Below, piece by piece: positions 1-6,466 of a stretch of DNA of 33,689 nucleotides. Under the pieces are notes generated by a model. That model was not told where the DNA came from, did not search any database, and saw only the letters and a program-made list of their open reading frames with translations. Location: NCBI GenBank assembly GCA_002717365.1, contig PBDJ01000007.1:4469-38157 (forward strand). The letters run 5' to 3'. Origin of the DNA: Acidimicrobiaceae bacterium (GTDB taxonomy: Bacteria; Actinomycetota; Acidimicrobiia; Acidimicrobiales; MedAcidi-G1). How positions within the stretch are numbered: the first letter of the stretch is position 1; each line of letters opens with the position of its first letter. The translations under genes were made by a program, and so were the position numbers.

Positions 1-279
1 TCGGCTGGGACCTTCGTCTACGTGGCAACGGTCGATACTCTCCCGGCTATACACAATCCGACAACCGGTCGGCGGGCAGTGCGCAATGTGCTGTCAAGTG
101 CTGCAGCGTTCTCTGTACTTCTGATAGTGCTAAATAGCGCTGGGATCTTGGAACACGGGCATCACGGGATCGACGGCCACCACAACGATGGTCACGTGGA
201 GGAAGATCATCACAACGATGGTCACGCGGAGGAAGATCATCACGACGATGGTCACACAGACAGATCCGGCGACCATTGA
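1..279 (+). CDS. ZIP-family metal transporter, C-terminal part (partial, runs off left edge)
   Basis: The frame is open from base 1, so the gene begins outside the window; a GTG at 22 is probably just an internal valine. The first visible residues (SAGTFVYVATVDTLP) match the late transmembrane segment of ZIP (SLC39-like) zinc/iron permeases, where a small-residue and aromatic stretch ends in an acidic-Leu-Pro motif. A second hydrophobic segment follows (about residues 38-51 of the visible part). The protein ends in a hydrophilic tail of repeated HHNDGHxEED units, about 20 histidines in 40 residues, a plausible metal-binding tail. ZIP proteins import divalent metals across the cytoplasmic membrane. 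The His-rich tail is encoded by 30-bp tandem repeats and overlaps the next gene, suggesting translational coupling. A small independent His-rich membrane protein starting at 22 is the alternative. Confidence 0.7.
   Translation, partial: SAGTFVYVATVDTLPAIHNPTTGRRAVRNVLSSAAAFSVLLIVLNSAGILEHGHHGIDGHHNDGHVEEDHHNDGHAEEDHHDDGHTDRSGDH
181..270 (+). repeat. 30-bp tandem repeat encoding the His-rich tail
   Basis: Two almost identical 30-bp units (181-210 and 211-240, one difference seen) are followed by a partial third (241-257). In the transporter frame each unit encodes a His/Asp/Glu-rich decapeptide. In the +1 frame each unit supplies an ATG (188, 218, 248), so the repeat also creates three candidate starts for the downstream gene. 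Confidence 0.85.
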
Positions 280-1087
280 AACGGCTCGGCCTAAACGGAA
301 GCCGGCACGCCTAGGAGTACTAATCGTCCTTACCCTGATCGCCGTAGTTGCGTTGCCGACGGCGGCTCAAGCCCATGACCCCCTCTTCCTCGAAGATCAA
401 CATGACGAGCCCGAGCACGGACCATTGCTACCCGATGCTCGGATTTCCTTTGCTCTCTACGGGACCCTGCTTGCACCCCAGGACCAAAGAGGATTTCAGT
501 TCCAGATTCCTCCAGGGGCGCACCTGAACCTCTCATTGCTGATACCTGATCTGATACCGGAGAACGTCCTTCCTCGGGAATTCCTTCCATCGCTGGCGCT
601 CACGCGCCCGAACCAAACGGTCCTAGTCCTCGATGCGAATATTCGGGAGAAGTTTGCAGAGCCATATAGCGGGACCAACTACGTCCGGCTACTCGAGTAC
701 AGCGAGGTTGGAAGCGAAGGGATTTACCAGATCCGTATCACTGGAGCCAGACCAGCAAGATTCACTGTCTCCATCGGCTACATCGAAGCGTTCGGAACAC
801 CGGTCGGCAACATGACTAATCGGAACTCAGGCACTGGAACTCTGACCCAGTGGTACGCAACTCCCCCTCCACCAGATCAGGGCGCCACCGATCTGTCAGT
901 TTTGACACAACAGCAGTCAGCAATCGAGACCATGTCACCCACAACTCCGTCTACGGCAAGCACGGTTTCTCTGGAGAAAACCAGCGATCGGGGTCGTAAC
1001 CCACTGCTTGTTGCCGCCGGGCTAGTCGCGCTGGTCGCCATAGCGTTCATTCCGTTAGTTCGGCTCCGGCAGCGCAGCGACCCCTGA
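248..1087 (+). CDS. Exported single-pass membrane protein of unknown function, linked to the ZIP transporter
   Basis: The start at 248 gives a normal signal peptide: a basic stretch (RPKRKPAR), a hydrophobic core (LGVLIVLTLIAVVALP), and an AQA cleavage site before AHDP. The earlier in-frame ATGs at 188 and 218 lie inside the His-repeat and would add a long charged extension. The mature N-terminus is acidic and His-rich (HDPLFLEDQHDEPEHG), followed by an extracytoplasmic domain of about 170 residues that I do not recognise. A Ser/Thr-rich linker and one C-terminal membrane helix (about 253-272) ending in RLRQR complete a type I topology. The gene overlaps the transporter by 32 bp, so the two are probably co-translated. 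A role as an extracytoplasmic metal-binding partner is inferred only from histidine content and context. GC content is lower than in the rest of the window. Confidence 0.7.
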   Translation: MVTQTDPATIETARPKRKPARLGVLIVLTLIAVVALPTAAQAHDPLFLEDQHDEPEHGPLLPDARISFALYGTLLAPQDQRGFQFQIPPGAHLNLSLLIPDLIPENVLPREFLPSLALTRPNQTVLVLDANIREKFAEPYSGTNYVRLLEYSEVGSEGIYQIRITGARPARFTVSIGYIEAFGTPVGNMTNRNSGTGTLTQWYATPPPPDQGATDLSVLTQQQSAIETMSPTTPSTASTVSLEKTSDRGRNPLLVAAGLVALVAIAFIPLVRLRQRSDP

Positions 1088-1184
1088 TGGCCGACCGACT
1101 TCCACGCTTCAAGGTCCAGCCGCGAGCCTGATTCTCCAACCCCACCCCCGGGGATGGCATCGCCTTGGGCTAATTGCAGGAGCC

Positions 1185-1835
1185 TCAACGGATGCCACCG
1201 AACTGCATGTGTGAGGTCTCATTTGTGCTCGCGAGCACCACTTCACCTCGAGGCGAGTCAATCGTGACGGATAGGGCCGGTGGCCCCGCAGATACCGAGA
1301 CGTCTAGATCGATGGCGCGCAGGGTGCTTGCGAGATCATCGGCGTCGGGCATCGTGATGGCCAACGCCTTGAATTCACCCCCAACGGGATTGGTGTCTTT
1401 CGGATTTGCGCACTCAAGCCAATCAATGAAAAACGGCATGCGCCCACCGTGCGAACTTCCGATAGGGAACAAAAGATCCCAAACGAGGAGATCACCCGAT
1501 TCCGTCTTTCGCTGGGTGCGATTGGGACCCTGAGTCGAAACGCCAGCCGATTCCAGTGCCTGGGCAATGGCGTTGAGATCGCCTTCGGCCGCCCAGGTGA
1601 CCATGCCACCGCTCGTCAAGTTGGCGAACTGTTCGCCAGCATTACCTTCCTGGGACTGTGCCGGGTCGGGTCCGATGATCTCGAGATAGGTGGAGCCGAG
1701 GGACAGAAGCGCATTGCGTGTGCCGAGACCCACATGCTCTCCGCCGTAAGCGGCTGGCACCCCGAACGTGTCCGCTGCCCATTCCATGCCTTCGTCTAGC
1801 GATGCCACGGCGTACATGAAGTGATCGATCCGCAT
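1185..1835 (-). CDS. Glyoxalase-like (VOC superfamily) protein
   Basis: This is a 216-residue protein beginning MRIDHFMYAVASLDEG, the usual first strand of a vicinal-oxygen-chelate module: a His near position 5, then a helix covering the substrate cavity. It resembles the glyoxalase-like domain often annotated Glyoxalase_3 (PF13468), with G-TRNALLSLG-TYLEIIG giving the central strand and a Glu ligand candidate. A second module-like half follows (EFKALAITMPDADDLASTLRAI). The substrate cannot be told; the superfamily includes isomerases, dioxygenases and resistance proteins. It lies 18 bases downstream of the beta-propeller gene on the same strand, so the two are probably co-transcribed. It converges with the exported membrane protein gene across a 97-base gap in which I see no convincing terminator. 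Confidence 0.8.
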   Translation of the reverse strand: MRIDHFMYAVASLDEGMEWAADTFGVPAAYGGEHVGLGTRNALLSLGSTYLEIIGPDPAQSQEGNAGEQFANLTSGGMVTWAAEGDLNAIAQALESAGVSTQGPNRTQRKTESGDLLVWDLLFPIGSSHGGRMPFFIDWLECANPKDTNPVGGEFKALAITMPDADDLASTLRAIDLDVSVSAGPPALSVTIDSPRGEVVLASTNETSHMQFGGIR

Positions 1836-1853
1836 GATCAGAACATGTCCCCC

Positions 1854-3185
1854 TTATTGCCAGATGACCCGAGCCACGCACAGGGTGGTGCAGTAGAAGA
1901 TGTCCCGGTTTCCACCCGCCGTTAGGAACATCCCGTTAGCGACCCGGGATCCGGTGTCGACCCGATCGAGCAGGTCTCCGGTTCGGACATCGACTACGAC
2001 CAGGTCGTCGGTTCCGTCTCGGGTGAAGTCGTTGATGACCATTTCCGCTGAGTCGGGGAAGACCACCGGCTGCATGGTTGGCCGGACGTCGAGGTGCCAG
2101 CACACGTCCAGACCGTCGGACGTATCCACCCCGGCCAGGCCCCCGTTGACCGAGTCCCACGCTACGGCCACCTGGTGCTCGGGCACGTGTACCGGAGGGG
2201 CGATGATGCCGCCCCCCGGTGTCCCGAAGGGTTCGACCACGTCGAGACGCTCCGGATCGTCAAGGGCGGCCCGCAACAGACGTTGAGCCCCGGACCACGG
2301 GGTCGGATTACGCCACGACAGTTGCCGACCCGGATGGTCGGGCCATCGGCCATTCGGTTCAGCGGTGTGAATGAGGCGAACCGGTTCGATATCCCCACAG
2401 TCCATAAGCCATGCGGCGCCATCGGAAAGACACGAGTCCCAGGCCAGGCCGTGGTCACCGTTGGCCATGCGGTAACGGGGTGACCAGGATTCATCGACTC
2501 TCATGCCGTCGTCATCAACCCGGATCCGCCACAAGTGTTCGGTGCCCGGTACGTAGACCGTGTCACCGTCCGAGTCGTGGTCAGCGGCGATTCGGCCCAT
2601 CGATCCTTCGGGGAGAGTGATTGGATCAGCGACCAATCCCAGGTCATCCGGGTCAAGGCGGGTAATGGTCGTTCCACCCTGGCCCTCAAGACGCAGATCC
2701 TTAGTGACCAGCGTTCCGTCAGAAAGGGCCAGCAACCCGTTGTGGCTGCGGTCGGTCGGAAGTTCCCGCTCGGCGACGACCTGGCAGTCAGGGTCCAACC
2801 GGTGGAGATACGAGCCGTTAATCGAGTGGATGGAACCATTGGCGTGAGCCAGGATCGCCCCGCACCAAACATGGTCCCCGCACGGCAGGCGTTCTGAGGA
2901 CCTGGTCGGCTCCAGGGTCTTCGGATCGATCCGCTCCACCCAGCCGTAGGGGGGTGGTCCGGTGAACGCCGGCATAGTGCCACCGAGAAACCACTCGCCG
3001 GGGTCCCGTTCCACAACCATCACGTTCCATCGGTCGTTGTGCCGGGTCACCACCTCAGCGGTTCCCAAAGAGGCATCAAGTCGACCAGTTCGGGCCTTCT
3101 GTCGGCGGTTACCTCCGCATTCCACAGGCCATGCGGACGGCCAGTAGCCGGCACTCGGGTCGGTCCGATCCAGCGACGTGGCCAC
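1854..3185 (-). CDS. Cytoplasmic beta-propeller-like protein, function unknown
   Basis: A 443-residue protein without signal peptide or membrane segment. Repeated short units such as GSIHSINGSYLHRLDPD, DGDTVYVPGTEHLWRIRVD and TDDLVVVDVRTGDLLDRVDTG have the strand-turn-strand pattern of WD40, YVTN or PQQ-like propeller blades, roughly six or seven in all. I recognise no catalytic motif. The GTG start at 3185 is supported by a -10-like TAGGGT exactly 6 bases upstream, which suggests a leaderless mRNA. The gene precedes the glyoxalase-like gene by 18 bases, so the two probably form an operon. It lies downstream of another propeller gene (3386-6433), but the two differ in blade sequence and in cellular location. 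A sugar lactonase/gluconolaconase-like or sensor role is possible but not shown. Confidence 0.75.
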   Translation of the reverse strand: MATSLDRTDPSAGYWPSAWPVECGGNRRQKARTGRLDASLGTAEVVTRHNDRWNVMVVERDPGEWFLGGTMPAFTGPPPYGWVERIDPKTLEPTRSSERLPCGDHVWCGAILAHANGSIHSINGSYLHRLDPDCQVVAERELPTDRSHNGLLALSDGTLVTKDLRLEGQGGTTITRLDPDDLGLVADPITLPEGSMGRIAADHDSDGDTVYVPGTEHLWRIRVDDDGMRVDESWSPRYRMANGDHGLAWDSCLSDGAAWLMDCGDIEPVRLIHTAEPNGRWPDHPGRQLSWRNPTPWSGAQRLLRAALDDPERLDVVEPFGTPGGGIIAPPVHVPEHQVAVAWDSVNGGLAGVDTSDGLDVCWHLDVRPTMQPVVFPDSAEMVINDFTRDGTDDLVVVDVRTGDLLDRVDTGSRVANGMFLTAGGNRDIFYCTTLCVARVIWQ

Positions 3186-3191
3186 CAGCGG

Positions 3192-3197
3192 ACCCTA
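3192..3197 (-). promoter_or_regulatory. -10 element (TAGGGT), leaderless promoter of the propeller gene
   Basis: On the minus strand TAGGGT is followed by 6 bases and then the GTG start at 3185, the spacing expected when transcription starts at the start codon. No good -35 box is visible. Confidence 0.4.
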
Positions 3198-3238
3198 ACA
3201 ATGTGCCCGGATTGCCTCGGTGGTCGGACAACGACCTT

Positions 3239-3261
3239 GGTCCTTCGGCACACGAAGGATC
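3239..3261. terminator. Hairpin between two minus-strand genes, possible terminator
   Basis: A perfect 7-bp inverted repeat (TCCTTCG, 5-base loop, CGAAGGA) is extended by G-U and G-C pairs. It lies in the 200-base gap between the lipoprotein stop (3386) and the next start (3185). No T-tract follows on either strand, so intrinsic termination is uncertain. I see nothing else in this gap apart from the -10 box near its left end. Confidence 0.35.
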
Positions 3262-3385
3262 CGGTAGTCCGGAGGTAGAGAAGTGTAAGACCTTTGGGTT
3301 TGCCACCTTGACGGAGGCGCCGAAGAGGACCGCCCATCGAGGGTCTGGATTACGTGGTTGATGGCCGTGTCGGCCTTCTCGCTGG

Positions 3386-6300
3386 CTATCCGGTGGGGCT
3401 GAAGCGGACTAGACGACCGGAGAACTTCCGCTCGCCGACCCACAGGTAGCTGCCGTCGAAGCTAGCGGCAGCCGGCCAGAACATCTGGTTGCGGGTGATC
3501 TCGGGCTGGGTGTCGGAGGCCCCCGATGCACCCAGGATCAGGTCGGCCGATTGTCCAGCGATAGCGTCGGTTACGTCCTGCCAGACGTGGACCTGGCTAT
3601 TGCCCGTGTCAGCGACGAACAGGTGACCGCCGGCCACGGTCGTTCCCCCTGGCAAGTTGAAGATGCCAACTCCTCCGACGGTCGCGGGAGCGCCGGAGGT
3701 GGTGATCTGGTCCACCCTGAACATCTGTGCACCGTGTCCCATCGAAGAGGTGACGGCCAGCCAGGTTCCGTCACTGGATAGGCCTGTCGGTTGGTTGACT
3801 GCCAGCGTGGCAACAGGTTCGTGTGTTCCGTCGGGAATGCCTGCCCAGACGTAGACGGCACTGGCTCGCTTGTCGGCCACGTAGAAGTAGTGCTCGTCCA
3901 TCGCCACCCCGGTCAACTCGTCGAACTGGACGCTTCCGACGCTTCCCTTGAAGTCGTATTCAGGCAGGTTCCCTTCCAACGGAAGCTCGGTCCAGATGAG
4001 GAGACGGGTTCCACCGGCAAGAGCGAAAGAGTCGCCGTGGAGCGTGTTGTCCCAGGGGCCGAATATGTCCTCGCATTGGTGGCGGCTAGCGGTCTCCTCA
4101 TTGCCGTACCAGCAGAAGTGGTAGATGACGTCGGGTGCGGCACCGCTCTCGTCAGGGAGGTTCTTCCACACGAACAGCCTGTTGTCGAAGTCAGACGAGG
4201 CGAAGAGGCTCGTGCCGTTGGAGACCGGCACCGGGTTGGACATGACGAAGTTCTCGATGTTGGCGTCGACGTATAGGTCTGTCGCACCTAGTACGAAGTC
4301 GGGTTTCTGGGTTGCTGAGGTCGGAATCGAGTCGTAGACGACGAGAGAGCTGCCATTGGTCGTGATGTAGATACGGCCACCTACTACCGCAACGGTGGAG
4401 TAGTCACCCCACCTGAAGTCGTAGCCGCCGACGTTGCCCGGTCCCAGGTTAGAAAGCGAAGGACGGTCGGCTGCCGACTCCGGGGGGTCATCCCAGATAT
4501 GCAGCGTGTTGCCCATCATGAGAAGACGATCGTCGTCAGTGAAGTCGCCTCGCAGCCACGGAGCGGCTTGTTCCTCGCCCAGCGGATCGACCACGAAGAA
4601 GTCATACGGCTGTTGATCAGTCGTTGGGAAACTGGTCCAGAAGAAGGTCCCAGCCTCGCTGCCACCGCCCGCGGTGGCGTTGTGGTCGCCCACGATCAGC
4701 GAGTTTCCGTTGCTGGTGATCTGCCTCGGGGTTCCGATGTGGCCTGATCCGGTCAGCAGAAGGTCGGCCGGCTGGCCGTCGTAGGTGGGGAAGCTGTTCC
4801 ATATCAGAACGCTTCCGCTTTTGGTACTGGCGACAGCGACCCTGGTCCCGTCGGTCCACACTCCCCACGGCCACTGGATGTTGGACTTCGACGGATTGGC
4901 GGTCGTGCCACCGCTGAGGATGATGTCGGCGGGTTCGGCGTTACTGGTGGGGAACTCGGTCCATATGAGAATTCGGTCGTTGTTCGTGTCGGTGACTGCC
5001 AGACGGGTGCCATCGGTGCTTGCGCTCATCGGCCAGTTCAACTGGTTACGGCCAGTTCCCGGCTCGTTGGTCGTGAAGTTCGGCTGTCCGAGGACCAGGT
5101 CGGGTGCTTGGTTGGTATGAGTGGGGGCTGTGTTCCAGATGAGCACCCTGTTGTTGAACACGTCGGTCATGATGAGTCGGGCGCCGTCGGTGGTAAGGCC
5201 CGACGGGCGGTTAAATCTGAGCGGACCGCCGGTGTCATTGAAGCCAACGGCTGACAACGTGATGTCCGCATTCTGGGCGGTGGTGAAGAATCCCGACGTG
5301 CCTCCGGGTGCCACGGAGTACGAGGTGGACGGGTAGGTGACCGTGATGGTCTCAGTTGATTGATTCTGATTGGAGTTCGGGTCAGTCGGACCGACTGACT
5401 CAAACGGCCGATCGCTGCCCTCCAGCAGTTCAGGCGAGACCTGGAGTTGCAGAAGGCACAAGGCAGCGAGGTCGTTCTCGCTATCGCTCGGGGGCTGCTT
5501 GGACCTGAGCTCCCCGAGTCGTTCACCGCCGATCTGGGTGATCATGCAGTCGTCGAATCCGGTCGGCGCCGCTGAGTTGCCGAGCAGGAGTGGAGCTGTC
5601 AGGTGGGGCGGGTAGGTCGGCTGGACCGATTCTGTTCCGGGCTCGGGACCTCCTGGTCCGTCAGATGCAGCGGTGTCGCTGGGTCCCGCCCCGCCTTGGG
5701 TTGGTCCCATGCAGGGTCCCATTGCTTGCTGCTCTTCAGGTCCCGGTTGCCTGGTTGCCAGTTCGTCGTAGGTCTGCTGGCCCAGCGCTGCGATCAGGCA
5801 GTTCCTGAGGTCGGGATCTGTGCTCGTAAACGGGTTGGCCGGCTGGTTGTCCGACGGTCCGTTGTCATTGTCTGACCGAACGGGGTCGGTGTCAGCGGGT
5901 CCCATGTCGTCTTGGGTTGGTCCCATGCAGGGTCCCATTGCTTGCTGCTCTTCAGGTCCCGGTTGCCTGGTTGCCAGTTCGTCGTAGGTCTGCTGGCCCA
6001 ATGCCGCGATCAGGCAGTTCCTGAGGTCGGGATCTGTGCTCGTAAACGGGTTGGCCGGCTGGTTGACTGACGGTCCGCCGTCACCGTCTGACTCTGATGT
6101 CGATTCTGGAGCCGTGGACTCGTCGGCTGGTTCGATTGTGGTCGCCGGAGATGCGGTGGGCTTGGGGGCAGTGGTGGAAGTCGTGGAGGCGGGCTGGTCC
6201 TGCTCGAGGTTGGCCGTCGGAGCATCCGAATCCATCGTGGGCTCGGGGACAGTGGTGGAAGTCGTGGAGGAGGCGTCGGCCATGGTCGAGGTGGTGGAGG

Positions 6301-6433
6301 CGGGCTGGTCCTGCTCGAGGTTGGCCGTCGGAGCATCCGGATCCATCGTGGGTGCGGGAGTGGCTGAGTTGGAACCGCCACCACACGCCGAGGCCATCAC
6401 CAACACGGCGAGAACAGCAAGCAGTCTCCTCAT
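3386..6433 (-). CDS. Large lipoprotein: Thr-rich stalk, Cys-pair repeats and a C-terminal beta-propeller
   Basis: 1015 residues. The N-terminus (MRRLLAVLAVLVMASAC) is a lipoprotein-type signal with the lipid-accepting Cys at 17; alanine at -3 makes the lipobox non-classical. A Thr/Ser/Pro-rich low-complexity stalk (about 20-120) contains two copies of a PTANLEQDQPASTTST unit. Next come two near-identical 72-residue repeats (about 123-265) with the core LRNCLIAALGQQTYDEL and a second Cys in MGPCMG, then a diverged third copy (about 290-345, FDDCMITQIGGERLGEL ... LCLLQL). From about 385 to the end are repeated blades such as LVLGQPNF, DTNNDRILIWTEFPT and VADTGNSQVHVWQDV, the NHL/six-bladed propeller style. 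It is probably anchored on the outer face of the cytoplasmic membrane, perhaps binding other proteins or glycans. No enzymatic motif was found and the ligand is unknown. Confidence 0.8.
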   Translation of the reverse strand: MRRLLAVLAVLVMASACGGGSNSATPAPTMDPDAPTANLEQDQPASTTSTMADASSTTSTTVPEPTMDSDAPTANLEQDQPASTTSTTAPKPTASPATTIEPADESTAPESTSESDGDGGPSVNQPANPFTSTDPDLRNCLIAALGQQTYDELATRQPGPEEQQAMGPCMGPTQDDMGPADTDPVRSDNDNGPSDNQPANPFTSTDPDLRNCLIAALGQQTYDELATRQPGPEEQQAMGPCMGPTQGGAGPSDTAASDGPGGPEPGTESVQPTYPPHLTAPLLLGNSAAPTGFDDCMITQIGGERLGELRSKQPPSDSENDLAALCLLQLQVSPELLEGSDRPFESVGPTDPNSNQNQSTETITVTYPSTSYSVAPGGTSGFFTTAQNADITLSAVGFNDTGGPLRFNRPSGLTTDGARLIMTDVFNNRVLIWNTAPTHTNQAPDLVLGQPNFTTNEPGTGRNQLNWPMSASTDGTRLAVTDTNNDRILIWTEFPTSNAEPADIILSGGTTANPSKSNIQWPWGVWTDGTRVAVASTKSGSVLIWNSFPTYDGQPADLLLTGSGHIGTPRQITSNGNSLIVGDHNATAGGGSEAGTFFWTSFPTTDQQPYDFFVVDPLGEEQAAPWLRGDFTDDDRLLMMGNTLHIWDDPPESAADRPSLSNLGPGNVGGYDFRWGDYSTVAVVGGRIYITTNGSSLVVYDSIPTSATQKPDFVLGATDLYVDANIENFVMSNPVPVSNGTSLFASSDFDNRLFVWKNLPDESGAAPDVIYHFCWYGNEETASRHQCEDIFGPWDNTLHGDSFALAGGTRLLIWTELPLEGNLPEYDFKGSVGSVQFDELTGVAMDEHYFYVADKRASAVYVWAGIPDGTHEPVATLAVNQPTGLSSDGTWLAVTSSMGHGAQMFRVDQITTSGAPATVGGVGIFNLPGGTTVAGGHLFVADTGNSQVHVWQDVTDAIAGQSADLILGASGASDTQPEITRNQMFWPAAASFDGSYLWVGERKFSGRLVRFSPTG
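5671..6076 (-). repeat. Two 216-bp direct repeats inside the propeller lipoprotein
   Basis: The segment 5671-5860 recurs at 5887-6076 (offset 216 bp, 72 codons). The core 5695-5849 versus 5911-6065 differs at only a few bases, so the duplication is recent or kept homogeneous by gene conversion. It encodes the two Cys-pair modules. Confidence 0.9.
6185..6352 (-). repeat. Two 57-bp direct repeats in the stalk region
   Basis: Bases 6185-6241 recur at 6296-6352 (offset 111 bp, 37 codons) with one difference. They encode the repeated PTANLEQDQPAST unit of the Thr-rich lipoprotein stalk. The unit is shorter than, and unrelated to, the 216-bp repeat next to it. Confidence 0.9.
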
Positions 6434-6466
6434 GAGCTGAGTCTTGTAGGGCGGCCCGGGCGGGAC

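Noticed and set aside
188-247. Earlier starts for the exported protein at 188 or 218
   Set aside because: They lie in the His-repeat and would put about 10-20 extra residues before the signal peptide; 248 gives a normal signal.
22-279. Independent 85-residue His-rich membrane protein
   Set aside because: The frame is open to the window edge and the residues before GTG 22 continue a ZIP-like transmembrane motif.
1088-1184. Possible terminator (CCCCCGGGG) in the convergent gap
   Set aside because: The palindrome has no loop and no T-run, so it cannot form a useful hairpin.
3186-3385. Small zinc-ribbon-like peptide (MCPDCLGG) in the gap
   Set aside because: Only one CxxC pair, no ribosome binding site, and the frame runs into the opposite-strand gene.
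6036-6440. Plus-strand ORFs opposite the Thr-rich stalk
   Set aside because: Repetitive antisense frames created by the stalk repeats; no independent start signal or recognised sequence.
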